This document shows positions 31,984 to 44,217 of a stretch of DNA of 64,000 nucleotides, piece by piece. The position numbers and the translations under genes are program-made. This stretch comes from Aquarana catesbeiana (taxonomy: Eukaryota; Chordata; Amphibia; Anura; Ranidae), in NCBI RefSeq assembly GCF_042186555.1, contig NC_133332.1:121575375-121639374 (forward strand). Direction: 5' to 3'. Below the pieces are notes generated by a model. The model was not told where the DNA came from and did no database searches. It was given only the letters and a program-made list of their open reading frames with translations. How positions within the stretch are numbered: position 1 is the first letter of the stretch; each line of letters begins with the position of its first letter.

Positions 31984-33244
31984 ACGCATATCACCGCCGG
32001 GCGATCAGGGGGCTAAACCTTTATTCGGTAATAAACGGCGGGTGCCCTGACACTATAAAAAATAAACGAACTAACTAGCATCAACCGTAACGGTTATACG
32101 GTGATCAGTGGTGAAAGGGTTAACTAGGGGGCAATCAAGGGGTTAAAACATTTATTAGATAGTATATGGGGGTCCCTGACGCTATAAAACGCTGACGGCG
32201 AACCTAAATATTTACCTCCCTAACTAGCGTCACCAGCGACACTAATACAGTGATCAGAAAAATGATCGCTTAGCGACACTGGCGACAGGGGGTGATCAAG
32301 GGGTTAAAACTTTATTAGGGGGGGTTAGGGGGGTATCCTAGACCTACAGGGGGCTAACACTCACTGCCCTAACACAGTAACTGTCACAAACTGACACCAT
32401 GCAGTAATCAGAAAAAAAAAAAAAATACTGCTTGGTGTCAGTGTGACAGGGAGGGGTGATTGGGGGGTGATCGGGGGGCGATCGGGGGGGATCGGGGGTG
32501 TAAAGTATGCCTGGCATGTTCTACAGAGTGTGTGTGTAGTGTTTGTGCACTCACATGTCTTCTCTCCTCGGCGCCGGAACGGAAACTGCCGAGCCGAGGA
32601 GAGATGACATCACATCCTCTGCCTGTGTGTACTACACACAGGCAGGGGAGGATTCCCATTGGCTGGGAGCGATCGCGAGGGGGGGCCACGATCGGATGGC
32701 CTCCCCCTTGCCTCTCAACGCTCCCAGACAAATGCCGGCCGCCGCTGGCACCGGGGGGGGGGGGGGGTCCGATCAGACAGATACGTGATTCTGCCTGCCC
32801 GTGCCATTCTGCCGATGTATATCGTCGTTAGGCGGTCGGCAAGTGGTTAATGTGTCTTGCACTGAGTATAGTAGTGAAGTCGACTCCTAACCAGTGGGTT
32901 TTTTTACGTGTCTTCTTTGCAACCTAACTTTTAGATCAAATGCGGTTTATCATTCATTTCAGTTCACTTTTTTTTATTTTTGTCTCATAATTTAAACTGC
33001 TTTTGAGTTCTTTGGTAACTAACTATGCCACTGGCCCCACAGAACACCCTTAAAGTGTAACTTCACTTTTGTTGAGAAAAAATACCAAAACTATTATCTG
33101 AACATTTCAGCAATTTCTCTTTGCAATAGATTCTTACCTTTTTATTGCTCTGAAGAAAAAGCTCTTTGTTTCACCAAGTCTTTTGCAGACTGATTCTAAG
33201 GAGGAGTGACTGGTTCATTATAATCAGCTGGTGCACTCTGTGTT

Positions 33245-34900
33245 ATATACTTACATAGTACATAGAAGGAGAGGTTGAAAAAAGACACAAGTCCATCAAG
33301 TCCAACCTATGTATGTGATTAAATGTCAGTATTACATTGTATATCCCTGTATGTTGTGGTCGTTCAGGTGCTTAGCTAATCATTTTTTGAAACTATCGAT
33401 GCTCCCCACTGAAACCACTGCCTGTGGAAGGGAATTCCACATTCTTGCTGCTCTTACAGTAAAGAACCCTCTACGCAGTTAAGGTTAAACCTCTTTTCTT
33501 CTAATTTCAATGAGTGGCCACGTGTCTTATTAAACTCCCTTCCACGGAAAAGTTTTATCCCTATTGTGGGATCACCAGTATGGTATTTGTAAATTGAAAA
33601 ATCATATCCCCTCTCAAACATTTCTTCTCCCAGAGAGAATAATGTCAGTGCTCATAAACTTTCTTCATAACTAATATCATCCAGTCCCTTTATTAGCTTT
33701 GTTGCCCTTCTCTTTACTCGCTCCATTTCCAGTACATCCTTCCTGAGGACTGGTTCCAAGAACTGGACAGTGTACTCCAGGTGATACTGGAACAGAGTCT
33801 TGTAGAGTGGGAGAATTATCGCTTTATCTCTGGAGTTGATCCCCTTTTTAATGCATGCCAATATTCTGTTTGCTTTGTTAGCAGCAGCTTGGCATTGCAT
33901 GCCATTGCTGAGCCTATCATATACTAGGACCCCCAGGTCCTTTTCCATCCTTGATTCTCCCAGAGGTTCTCCCCCCAGTGAGAAGATTGCATTCATATTT
34001 TTGCCACTCAAATGCATTAGTTTACATTTTGCCACATTAAACATTTGCCATGTAGTTGCCCACCCCATTAATTTGTTCAGATCTTCTTGCAAGGTTTACA
34101 CATCCTGTAGAGAAGTTATTGGCTTGCTTAGCTTAGTATCGTCCGCAAATACAGTGATTGAACGATTTACTCCATCCTCCAGGTCGTTTATGAACAAATT
34201 AAATAGGATTGGTCCCACCAGAGAACCCTGGGGGACCACATTATCCACCCCTGACCATTCCGAGTACTCCCCATTTATCACCACCCTCTGAACTCGCCCT
34301 TGTAGCCAGTTTTTAATCCATGTACTCACCCTATGGTCCATGTCAATGGACCTTACTTTGTACAGTAAATTTTAATGGGAACTGTGTCAAATGCTTTTGC
34401 AAAATCCAGATACACCACATCTACGGGCCTTCCTTTATCTAGATGGCAGCTCATCTCCTCATAGAATGTTAATAGATTGGTTTGGCAAGAACGATTCTTC
34501 ATGAATCCATGCTGATTACTGCTAATGATACAGTTTCCATTACTAAAATCTTGTATATAGTCCCTTTAATATCCCCTCCAAGAGTTTGCATTGTATTGAT
34601 GTTAGGCTAACTGGTCTGTAATTCCCAGGGATGTATTTTGGCCCTTTTTTAAATATTGGTGCTACATTCTCCAATCAGCTGGTACCATTCCAGTCAGTAT
34701 AAATTAGGAACAATGGTCTGGCAAAATTACTTCCCTAAGGGCCCTTGGGTTTAAGCCAACTGGTCCCGGTGTTCTCATGAGAAAAACTGCAGAGTCTCCA
34801 TCCCTTTAGAAGTATTTAAATCTTGGAGTATCTCACCAAAACTGAAATTCTTATTGCGGGCCCACCTAAAATTTAGCTTGTATATTAGTGCAGACTTTCA
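33245..34900 (-). mobile_element. CR1-type LINE fragment
   Basis: Reading leftwards it has RT sequence from about 34900 and the C-terminal domain to about 33650. The typical 3' end with 'ggacttgatggacttgtgtcttttttcaacct' lies near 33250-33310. The 5' half (endonuclease) is missing. Several frameshifts are present. Confidence 0.8.
33652..34341 (-). pseudogene. CR1 reverse transcriptase, broken
   Basis: Two adjacent frames (34096-34341 and 33652-34092) encode the middle and end of a CR1 RT. The first has 'VPQGSLVGPILFNLFINDL' (motif B) and 'VFADDTKL' (catalytic motif C). The second runs from 'MQEDLNKLMGWATTWQMFNV' through 'EKDLGVLV', 'ANRILACIKKGI' and 'VKRRATKLIKGL'. In CR1 these are one polypeptide; a stop and shift near 34092-34096 splits them. 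Upstream, RT residues up to about 34700 can be followed in other frames. It cannot encode a working enzyme. Confidence 0.82.
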
Positions 34901-35207
34901 GGAAAATCAGTGAGCCAATCACACAAACAGGAAATATAAGGTTGCCAGATTGCAATAAATGTTACAGAATTCTACAGAAAATTACAGTAGCCCACAGATT
35001 GAAAAGGAAAGGTCGTTTTTAATTACATTAAATGACAACATGGCTTGTTTAGCAATTTGTTTCCATGAAAGTGGAGTTACACTTAAAGCAGAGTTGCCCT
35101 TAACTTACTATGTTTACATTTTTTATTGTCTTTCTTATATAGTTTTGTGTAGAAATATGTTTTCATGAAAATCTGCAACAATTCTAACCACATAATCTGT
35201 ACTGCAG
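34901..35207 (+). other. 3' end of opsin intron 1
   Basis: No element is recognised. The acceptor is 'gtactgcag' at 35199-35207, with only a weak pyrimidine tract before it. Confidence 0.5.
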
Positions 35208-35536
35208 GTATTGTGTCCCTGGTTTCCCTGTCTATCCTATCCTATGAGCGATACCTAACAGTGCTAAAATGTCGAAAAGTTGATGCATCCAACTACAGAA
35301 AGGCTTGGCTATGTATCATTGGATCCTGGCTCTATTCTCTGTTATGGACAATACCACCTCTTTTTGGCTGGAGCAGCTATGGCCTGGAAAGTTCGGGAAC
35401 AACATGTTCAGTGGTATGGCACTCAAGGTCACAAAACAATGTATCATATATTGTGTGCCTCTTCCTGTTCTGTCTGGTCTTACCTCTGCTTGTTATGATA
35501 TTTAGCTATGGACACATTGTCAAAGTCATTCGAGGG
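35208..35536 (+). CDS. TMT/encephalopsin-type opsin, exon with TM3 end to TM5
   Basis: The exon begins after AG at 35206-35207 with two bases completing a Gly codon. It runs 109 codons to the donor GTAAGT at 35537. It encodes the end of TM3 ('IVSLVSLSILS'), the ERY triad (35246-35254, the DRY equivalent that holds the G protein), and TM4 ('WLYSLLWTIPPLFGW'). Next come the second extracellular loop with its disulphide cysteine ('GTTCSVVW') and TM5 ('CLFLFCLVLPLLVMIFSYG'). 'GIVSLVSL...SYERY' and 'PPLFGWSSYGLE' are typical of teleost-multiple-tissue (TMT) opsins; OPN3 is the next closest. These are retinal-binding receptors of brain and other tissues. No stop or shift is present. The preceding exon (N-terminus, TM1-TM3) is not in this window on this strand. 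Confidence 0.92.
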
Positions 35537-35611
35537 GTAAGTTCAATTTTATTTTCCCGGCTCCAATTTTAAATTCTATTAGATATAAAATATGGACATG
35601 TTGGCCATAAT

Positions 35612-35775
35612 GGGATTCATTTACTAAAAGTAAATTGTTCACATTACAATGGAAGTTGCACTTTGCAAGGTTTTATTCCTTAGAGCTTAGTGAATGAGGT
35701 GAAGCTGTGCTAGCTTCCATCATCTAATCATGTGGAAGCAAAAATGCAGTTTTTTTTTCATTTTCCTTGCACATG
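35612..35775. mobile_element. Partial MITE
   Basis: 'attcatttactaaaag' and 'gtggaagcaaaaatgcagtttttttttcattttccttgcaca' match the order in the MITE at 13339-13552. The right end is missing. Confidence 0.5.
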
Positions 35776-36129
35776 AGTGGGTATAGAAGTAGTAGAAAGA
35801 GAAAATTATCACCGCTCTAGGAAAGCCGATCGAAAGCAAACATCTCCTCCATGCTGGAAGCAACAGGTGCCAGCAATGCTTTGTACAACAAAGTAATTAG
35901 AAAGTCCTAAAAAGCACACTACACCATGACAAATGAATGACATTTATATGTTATAAAACAATCCTTGATCCTGATTGCCTGGAAGCTATGAAACCTTCAG
36001 TTTGATTTTTAACCAGAGTTCTTGACAGCGTAGAGTTTCTGTATTTTCCTCTTCATGTAGTTTTTATTTATTCATTTGCTTTCCTCCTTTTAGATCACAT
36101 ATATACAGGCTACCTATAGAGGACTTGAA

Positions 36130-36314
36130 GGGGTTGATTTACTAAAACTGGATAGTGCCAAAATCTGGCACAGCTGTGTATGATAGCCAATAAGCTTTTA
36201 CCTTAAACGTGTTCAGTTAGACTTTGACGGAAAAAATAAAAAAAAGGGAAGCTGATTTCTATGAAGAGCTGCACCAGATTTTGCAGTTTTCTCCAGTTTT
36301 AGTAAATCAACCCC
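36130..36314. mobile_element. MITE with GGGGTTGATTTACTAAAACTGGA ends
   Basis: This is a 185-bp palindromic element: GGGGTTGATTTACTAAAACT at the left and AGTTTTAGTAAATCAACCCC at the right. A diverged relative lies at 51455-51635 ('tggtgcagctgtgcatggtagccaatcagctt'). Confidence 0.75.
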
Positions 36315-36657
36315 AAAGTCTCTTTTCCTAACATAAACTATTTTGCAGTCTTCTATTGGCCTGTCAGTAATCAAATATATAAAACACTCTTTACCTCAAA
36401 TTCAACAGTTTGTGCAAAGTATTGACTATTTTTTCACAAAGCTACTTTAATAATAAAGTATCATAGGCAGGGCAGTAGAAATTGTATGCTCTATTTAAAG
36501 TATCTAGTTGTAGCAACTAGGGGAGATGGAAAATATAGTTTGTAGCAATGTAAATTTTACTCACAGGCCACTCTTAGAGTCCTTGAGTAACTTCTAGTAA
36601 ATAGGAACATAACTGGTGTCTGAAATTCCCTAGGGCACCACATCCCTCAAAACATTC

Positions 36658-38563
36658 AAAATAAGTAAAAGGAGTAGAGGATTAGATTTTAAAGGTGCCA
36701 CACACAAGAAATGTATAAAAAATATCATTTTTTTAAAATTATAAACATTAAAATGTAATTATATTTGATAAAATATTGTAATAGTGTCATGAAATATCCA
36801 TACAGTACTGATGCAATGTATTCATCTCTACATGTTTTGCCAAACTATGACTTCTTCAGGAAACTTTATGAATACTGCATAACAGTTCACTAGAAATTCA
36901 GAAAACAATATGTTAGTACATACAGAAAACAAAAAATATACAATGAATACATATAGGCGGGTTACACCCTATTACTACAGTGTTTAATATCAATAAGTGC
37001 AAATCTTCCTGGGCAAACTGGGGGACTCCCTTACCTGAATTTAGGCAAAAAATATTCCCGCTAAATGTCCAGCATCATCTGAGTATAGTAAGAAGATATC
37101 AGGCAGACTGAACTAGCTGCACGTTACTGCGCTTCTTGGATGTATTTGTGATCACATACCTTATCTCGCCTGTTTATATCATCATTGATGTAAGTGTTCT
37201 ACCTTTTACAATAAAACCCATAGTTGATGGTTTTACACTATGTGGCGGCCTTTTTCTTTTATGAATGGTGGAGTACATGATTGGGTTGAATGGAAGCTGA
37301 CCTTACATGTTGTTTCCTGAGAGTGACCACGTTCCCAGTCCCATGCCTGTTTGACTCTGTGCTGCTGGCATTGGGTCCACTTAGCCAGTAAGAGTATCCA
37401 ATTTTTTTTCATCGGTGGTGGATTCACAATCTATGGTGATTTCTTACTGGATGGTGGCCTATCCTTTAGAGGTCGAATATATCTTAAATTATAACTTTTT
37501 TTTTTTTTTACCTAAACACTTGTGATTTTATTTCACCTGTTTGGACTGTTTTTTCCCTAATGGGTTATTTATTCACAATCGCATTTCACATAAATGGACT
37601 TTTTAGTGATTTTAATTTATGAATTGTATTTATATTCATTTATTGCTGTTTGCACCTAGCACTTTATTTTATTTTGCACAGTCTGTGTGTTATACTTATT
37701 GTTTGCACACTTGCGCAATTGTTTAATATATACACATAATATGGATTAGCGCTGCACTCAATATTCCCATTATCCACTCAATTTGTCTGATTGTAGTGTT
37801 TGCAGCTTTTCCTAATCTGTTGAGTAGCACAGTGCACATTTTGACATTAAGAAGATATAAGTAATCACAGGGGAGAATATAGACCCCAAAATGAGCCTGC
37901 CTATGGAGGCTATGGATTAAGAGTAAATACTCAGTATAAGCAGATAATTACAGCCAAACACGGCCTGGAAAAGAGGCTATACCTACCACCGACAGAGATC
38001 CAAAAGAGCCCATAAAGATGGACTATATGGAGTCACAGAGATCCACAATATCGGGTCAATAGCGGAGTTCATTCAGCTGCATAACAAATACATAGCATCA
38101 GCAGCAGTTGGTCTTCAAACAACGCTTGAACTGAAATAACAAAAAATTACAACTTATATAACTCCCATAGCAGGTGCCTATGCCAGCAAACAGGGACCAG
38201 GGATCTTACCACTACAATTGCGGACAAATGAGGTAAATATATCTCTTCCAAAGCAAGGCTGCAGCATGATTTGTGGTTATTTTATATCCCCCCCCCCATC
38301 TCCTCTGTGTCCAATATATTGTTTTCTGAATTTCTAGTGAACTGTTATGCAGTATTCACAAAGTCTCCCGAAGAAGCCATAGTTTGGCAAAACATGTAGC
38401 GATGAATACATTGCATCAGTACTGTATGGATATTTCATGACACTATTATGATGTTCTATCAAAAATAATTACATTTTAATGTTTATAATAAAAATTTGAT
38501 ATTATACATTTCCTGTGTGTGGCACCTTTAAAATCCCATCCTATACTCCTTTTACTTAAATTC
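36658..38563. mobile_element. 1.9-kb foldback element in opsin intron 2
   Basis: The arms of about 255 bp (36658-36920 and 38310-38563) are near-perfect inverses, for example 'aaaggtgccacacaca' / 'tgtgtggcaccttt' and 'ccatacagtactgatgcaatgtattcatc' / its inverse. Each arm carries a hammerhead-like core. The interior includes 'aatttgtctgattgtagtgtttgcagc' (37785), shared with the foldback element in the L1. No coding sequence is recognised. Confidence 0.75.
36829..36860 (-). ncRNA. Hammerhead-like core in the left foldback arm
   Basis: On the minus strand CTGAAGA (fits CUGANGA) is followed by a weak stem and AAAA where GAAA is expected, then ACATGTAG. The inverted counterpart at 38367-38399 reads CCGAAGA ... 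AAAA. It is probably inactive. Confidence 0.35.
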
Positions 38564-38940
38564 TACTAAAGCTCCACAGTTCCAAAACCCAGCCATACTT
38601 ATGGGACACATACAGTATGCACAATGTAATGGTGACATTTAGGCAGAGGCAGCCAATCCGTCCCTTTGCCTGAACACAAGTCCCAACCTTTGTGACAGTT
38701 TTTCTTAAAGTTGCAACTTTGTTCCAGTTTAAAGCAGTAATAAACCCAAAAGCAAACATTTTTTATACACAAATGTTAGTAAAATGTCCACAGACACTTA
38801 CAATAAGTACCTCTGAATACTAAATCAGCGCTACTGTCATTACTTAAATATGACTAGCTTTCATATGATGATGGCATATGAATAAAGTGAATGACCGGTG
38901 GTGATAAAAAGTCCAGAAAGACACAGGTGGTGATCCTAAT

Positions 38941-40138
38941 GAGATATTGTAGATGTGCACCTCACACCAAAATCCTCAAGTCGTGCGTCACACTCCCCTT
39001 AGGGGTTCTCACTCACCAGAAAGCAAAACATATCAAGCCCTAATATGTTTTAGGTAACCGTCATCCACATCACAGAGGGTGTCAGAGTTGTACAGCATCT
39101 CCCATAGGCACTCGGATAAGGACAAAAGCTCCAGATAGCGAAATTCCATTTTATCCCTTAATAAACTCAATGGTGCACTCCATAAAATAGGACAGTAAGA
39201 CAGTAAGGTTCTTATGTCATCAAAAACCAGCAGTGTCATTCACAGCACAGGATAGACATGAGGCTTACAAACATAGGGAAGACAGCATCCACCACTTACT
39301 TCTGGTTTTCTCTTCCTGGCCGTGGAACGCAAACGTTACTTCCAGTCGCTGTAAGGTCACGGCCTGATGCATTTCCTCATCACGACTTCATCTGAGGGCG
39401 TGGCCTTATTACGCGGCATCCCGGTATTTATGCTAACAAACTGCAGCACAAATTAACCTTCTGAGTGCTCAGCCGCTCCAATCTCTTATTGTACACATAG
39501 GCGGCCACCAATACACGACTCAGAGACAACCTGAGATATAATGAGATATTGTAGATGTGCACCTCACACCAAAATCCTCAAGTCGTGCGTCACACTCCCC
39601 TTAGGGGTTCTCACTCACCAGAAAGCAAAACATATCAAGCCCTAATATGTTTTAGGTAACCGTCATCCACATCACAGAGGGTGTCAGAGTTGTACAGCAT
39701 CTCCCATAGGCACTCGGATAAGGACAAAAGCTCCAGATAGCGAAATTCCATTTTATCCCTTATTAAACTCAGTGGTGCACTCCATAAAATAGGACAGTAA
39801 GACAGTAAGGTTCTTATGTCATCAAAAACCAGCAGTGTAATTCACAGCACAGGATAGACATGAGGCTTACAAACATAGGGAAGACAGCATCCACCACTTA
39901 CTTCTGTTTTTCTCTTCCTGGCCGTGGAACGCAAACGTTACTTCCAGTCGCTGTAAGGTCATGGTCTGATGCATTTCGTCATCACGACTTCATCTGAGGG
40001 CGTGGCCTTATTACGCGGCATCCCGGTATTTATGCTAACCAACTGCAGCACAAATTAACCTTCTGAGTGCTCAGCCGCTCCAATCTTTTATTGTACACAC
40101 AGGCGGCCACCAATACACGACTCAGAGACAATCTGCAG
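38941..40138 (-). repeat. 602-bp tandem duplication, pseudo-LTR-like
   Basis: Copy 1 starts at 38941 and copy 2 at 39543; 'gagatattgtagatgtgcacc' opens both and 'ggcggccaccaatacacgactcagagacaa' closes both. Only scattered single-base differences are visible. On the minus strand each copy has, near 39361-39400 and 39963-40002, a 'gatgaagtcgtgatga' word followed by GAAATGCATCAG, in one copy with CGAAA, reminiscent of a Penelope hammerhead. Confidence 0.9.
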
Positions 40139-40456
40139 TCAGTCTTTATACAGCATATATATCTCATTCAGTATGGGACAAGTCTTTAGTCAAACTGGTA
40201 TATTGCTCAAAATTTTCAGATTCATAGTACATCTATACTGTTATACAATTAATAAACAAACATTAAAACTGCTTCTCAATGGTGTGTCAAAACTACCATA
40301 ATGTAAAACCACAATGCACAATATTTATACTATAAACATTATACACAAATTAAATATAATCATATATAAAAAATATATACATATATGAATATGCACATAT
40401 ATCATTGTAATAAAATAAAAGGTACACCTTAGTCAGGCACATACAACCTCACACCT

Positions 40457-41415
40457 TTAACCACTTGCCGACCGGCTCACGCCGATATACGTCGGCAGAA
40501 TGGCACGGACAGGCATATTAACATACCTGTACGTTGCCCTTTAAGACGCGGCATTGTGGGCGCACGCGTGCCCGCCCGTGAGTGTAATCGACTTGATGTC
40601 CATGGGGGTACCCGCGATCGTCTCGCGGAGAGGAAGAAGGGGGAAATGCTGATGTAAACAAGCATTTCCCCATTCTTCCTAGTGACAGGACACTGATCAC
40701 AGCTCCCTGTGATCGGGAGCGGTGATCAGTGTCGTGACACACATAGCCCCTCACCCCCACAGTTAGAACACAACCCTAGGACACACTTAACCCCTTCAGC
40801 GCCCCCTCCTGGTTAACCCCTTCACTGCCAGTCACATTTACACAGTAATCAATGCATTCTTAATCACACTGATCGCTGTATAAATGTGAATGGTCCCAAA
40901 ATAGCGCCAAAAGTGTCAGATTTGTCCGTCATAATGTCGCAGTCACGTTAAAAATCGCTGATCGCCACCATTACTAGTAAAAAAAAAAAAATTATTAATA
41001 AAAATGCTTAAAACTATCCCCTATTTTGTAGACGCTATAACTTTTGCGCAAACCAATCAATAAACGCTTATTGCGATTTTTTTTACCAAAAATATGTAGA
41101 AGAATACGTATCGGCCTAAACTGAGGAAAAAAAATGTTTTTTTATATATTTTTTGGGGATATTTATTATAGCAAAAAGTACAAAATATTGTGTTTTTTTC
41201 CAAATTTTTTTGTTTATAGCGCAAAAAATAAAAACCGCAGAGGTGATCAAATACCACCAAAAGAAAGCTCTATTTGTGGGGAAAAAAGGACGTCAGTTGT
41301 GTTTGAGAGCCACATTGCATGACCGCACAATTGTCAGTTAAAGCAACGCAGTGCCTAATCGCAAAAAGTGCTCTGGTCTTTGGCCATCCAAATGGTCCGG
41401 GGCTGAAATGTTTAA
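40457..41415. mobile_element. 959-bp TTAA-bounded MITE, short sibling of the 5.5-kb element
   Basis: The borders are TTAA (40457-40460 and 41412-41415). The left end TTAACCACTTGCCGACCG equals the right end of the 27368-32850 element. The right end (CCGGGGCTGAAATG-TTTAA) is the counterpart of that element's left end. Internal words such as 'gaggtgatcaaataccaccaaaagaaagctctatttgtgg' also match inverted. No coding sequence is present. Confidence 0.75.
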
Positions 41416-41584
41416 AGATTAAAAATATAAAATTTAAATTTAAATGCAAAATCTAAAACTTCTGCCAATTTGAAAAAATAGTCAACCATAATGTAAAAGC
41501 TTCAATAGTCGTTATAAAGCAATTTTATATTTAACTCCACATTTAACCCTTTAGGGGTGAATCTGTCAATTTAAAAAATCCAGT

Positions 41585-41985
41585 GATTTGGAGAGTTCCC
41601 TAACCATATTAGAGCCCTCCCACACTGGTTTTACATGGTCTACACCCTAAAATTTCAGACCTGAGGGATCCTGATTATGGTGGAGTTTAAAATGTAGCAA
41701 CACATTATGGTCTTTGAACCCCAATTTTATGTTCTGAATGTGTTCTGCAATGCGAACCTTCAGCAGTCTTTTTTGTGCTGCTCACATACATTAGCCTACA
41801 CTCCAAAACATACACTACATGTGTTATGTTACATGTGATGAATTCCTTAATTGTAAATTCTTTGTTATTGGAGGTTGATGTGAACCTGTCTAGCCCTCTC
41901 ATGGGTACAGAGACTTCTCTGCACGCCCTACAGTTTCGGCACGCGAAAAAGCAGCTTATATTGCAGCTTACCAATTCTTAGATGT
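41585..41985 (-). pseudogene. Penelope-like GIY-YIG endonuclease remnant
   Basis: The frame 41705-41974 reads a cysteine-rich lead ('FFACRNCRACREV'), then 'FTIKEFITCNITHVVYVLEC' and 'MYVSSTKK', 'RTHSEHKI'. In Penelope-like elements the order is C-R-N-C-x-A-C, 'F.I..F..C.T..VVY.L.C', '.YVG.T', 'R..EH'. The VVY/YV pair corresponds to the GIY-YIG motif; here the glycine of YVG is serine. The domain nicks DNA for integration. Downstream residues to about 41585 continue in another frame. No RT is found upstream, so this is a truncated copy. Confidence 0.7.
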
Positions 41986-42283
41986 GATGACAGAATTCGT
42001 TTTATCTTTTTAGGCTTTCTTTCATTTATTTTCACCTGGTGATCTTGCCAGTCTGTTGATTATTCAAGAAAACAAGCTGTCCTGTAGATATAGCAGATAG
42101 CAGAGGGCTGAGCAAAACAATTTAACACCGACAGGAGTGCTTACAATGGTAAGGTTGTATTTATTTATGTAAAACTTTTATCCTGAAAGGAAAAAAAATG
42201 ATGCTGTAACTGCTAATAAAGTGTTTTTGTTTAGTGTACCTAAATCTGCTAGTACTTATAATGTAAACGTTAGCACAAATGTT

Positions 42284-43163
42284 TAACAAAAATGAAAACA
42301 GCGCACTGAAATTGACCAATAGTTAGTAGCAAATAATGTAGGAAATTCTTGTCCAAGAAGAGGTTAAAAATCAACAAGGGATGCTGATTGCTCCAGTTGT
42401 AGTAAATCTCCCTCACAGATTCTTTTCAAATGCACATACAGACTGGGGACCCTAAAAAGTGCTCCAGAGACACAGCAGGTGACCAGCACACTGAAGAGAA
42501 AATCTCGTTCACCATCAAGCAGCTGAGGATGAAGGAGGAGCAGCAAACCTGCTGAACCAGCAGTCTACAACAACCAACAGTGAGTTCGCTGGTGTGATGT
42601 GGAGAATATTCACCTCCCAGGACCACCCATCTCCAGCCCCCCAGAGTTGTCTGTATAATACACTTCCTTTGTTCATTGTTTGGATTTGATAAAGAAGCTT
42701 TTGCTTTAAAATGCGTTATCCATCAGGTTGGATTTTTTGGATCCTCTCAGCCACCATCTACACCATGGTCCCCTTGACGTAATAACATCCGCCTGAGTGG
42801 TGACATCACTTCCCGACAGGTAACCAACAGTTGTGGCCTTAGAGAGTAACCATACTGTTGATTACCTGTCGGGTACCTTTGCGGACGGTGTCTGCATACT
42901 TGGAGCTCACTCTGGGACCACCGAGCAGGCAATCTTCAACCACACCGTGTTCTCCACATCCTACCAGGAGATATTACCACGAGTCCAGTGAGAAAGTATT
43001 GTATATGTTGTTACACATTTGTAACTATTAAAGACTTACTTTTATTCTTCAAAATTGGACAGCATTGCATTGTTTTTAACCTCTTCTTGGACAAGATTTT
43101 CCTACATCATTGGCTGCTAACTATTGCTCAATTTCAGTGCGCTGTTTTCATTTTTGTTCTCAG
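42284..43163. mobile_element. Foldback element, 0.9 kb
   Basis: The arms (about 42284-42372 and 43073-43163) are inverses: 'gaaaacagcgcactgaaattga' / 'tcaatttcagtgcgctgttttc' and 'cttgtccaagaagaggtta' / its inverse. Inside, near 42688-42725, is 'tgataaagaagcttttgctttaaaatgcg', resembling the ribozyme-like segment of Penelope-type repeats. Confidence 0.65.
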
Positions 43164-43991
43164 TTTGTATTACTTTGCTTGCACTTTCAGGAGATTTATA
43201 CAGCTGCATCTGATACTCGTTGGTCAACCAGGTTCTTTAGAGCTTAGCTCTACTCTGTTTTTTTTTACAAATGTTTACATGCATAAAGTGTAACATGGGG
43301 TCCATACGCAGGACCTCAGATGACGAGGGAAGGGGGATGGCTGTATCCATATGTATTTGCATACAGTTAATGCATTATCTAACTACTTAAGGGTCACCCT
43401 AAAGCAGTTTTACTGCTACAGGACTGCACCCCTGCACCGGATCATGTATATATACGTGATCTGGCTCTTACGGGTAGGGGGCACGCATGAGCTGCTGCTG
43501 ACTGGCTCCTGCTGTGATCACACACAACAGGAGCCCAGCAGTGGGTACTCGATGTCCACTGGCACCAGCCAATCCTCCAGCAGAGAAGCAGAATGAGGGT
43601 CTGCCTATATAAACAAGACAGATCACCTTTCTGTCAGTAGGGAAGGCATGGACCCTGTGTTCCTACAAGGTAGGGACATGGATTCATGCCTTCCCCTAGT
43701 AAAAGAACCTCCCACAGTACATAAAATTGTAGTTTTTTTTGTTTATAACACAAATAATAAAAAATGCAGAGGTGATCAAATACCACTATATTAGATGGAT
43801 TTCTGGTCATTCACTGTTCTGTTTAGCACTCAATAAAAAGACAGGTAATGAGAGGAAATCTCTCAAATGGGGACATAAACGACAATAAAAAGTAGTTGGC
43901 TAATGTTGAGCTTCAGAATAAAAGTCTGAAGATTCATCTGTCAATGGACTTTAAGTGAAATGAGTCTAGTACAACCACTGTGCTGTGTTTC
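43164..43991. other. Diverged piggyBac-type remnant and unassigned sequence
   Basis: 43395-43790 contains 'atgtatatatacgtgatctgg' and 'aaaaaatgcagaggtgatcaaataccacta'. The latter word is shared with the TTAA-bounded element at about 41225-41265. The rest is unassigned. Confidence 0.4.
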
Positions 43992-44217
43992 CTAAAGCCG
44001 GGTTCACGTATGTGCGGCCGCAGGTTCGTGCCTGGGGTCCGGTGCGTGTCTGTTCACTGGTTCAGGTCCGAATTTTTGCCTGAATTCACACCTGAACCGC
44101 ACCCAAACACGCACAGGACCCTTTTTCAAACCGAACCGCAGCCGCCTCAGACATGTGTGAACCGGCTTCATTGAGAAACCCGCGTCCAATTTGCATATGC
44201 GTGAACCTAGCCTAAAG
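43992..44217. mobile_element. MITE with 'gggttcacgtatg' ends
   Basis: Left CTAAAGCCGGGTTCACGTATG and right CATATGCGTGAACCTAGCCTAAAG are inverted repeats around a palindromic interior with 'aggtccgaa' / 'ttcacacctgaacc'. A relative lies at 54617-54896. Confidence 0.65.

Larger units (their letters stand above)
27368..32850. mobile_element. 5.5-kb TTAA-bounded piggyBac-type non-autonomous element
   Basis: Both borders are TTAA (27368-27371 and 32847-32850), and the ends share the 10-bp inverted terminus TTAACCACTT. One end continues CAGCCCCGGA, the other GCCGACCG. TTAA duplication is the hallmark of piggyBac transposition. The same two ends, in swapped orientation, bound the 959-bp element at 40457-41415. 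The interior is non-coding: a tandem array that flips direction (27835-29330), CpG-rich blocks, a 2 x 364-bp tandem repeat (31258-31983) and G-rich simple sequence (32455-32500). No transposase is seen. Confidence 0.65.
38937..42000 (-). mobile_element. Penelope-like element, 3' part with tandem pseudo-LTR
   Basis: Read on the minus strand, a GIY-YIG endonuclease relic (41985-41585) is followed by an AT-rich tail and then by a 602-bp sequence present twice in tandem (38941-40138). Penelope-like elements end with such an endonuclease and carry repeated terminal segments that often hold hammerhead ribozymes. A TTAA-bounded MITE (40457-41415) splits the tail. The RT is not seen. Confidence 0.65.

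Noticed and set aside
32460..32831. 123-codon plus-strand frame
   Set aside because: Lies in the G-rich repetitive end of the 5.5-kb TTAA-bounded element; no motif.
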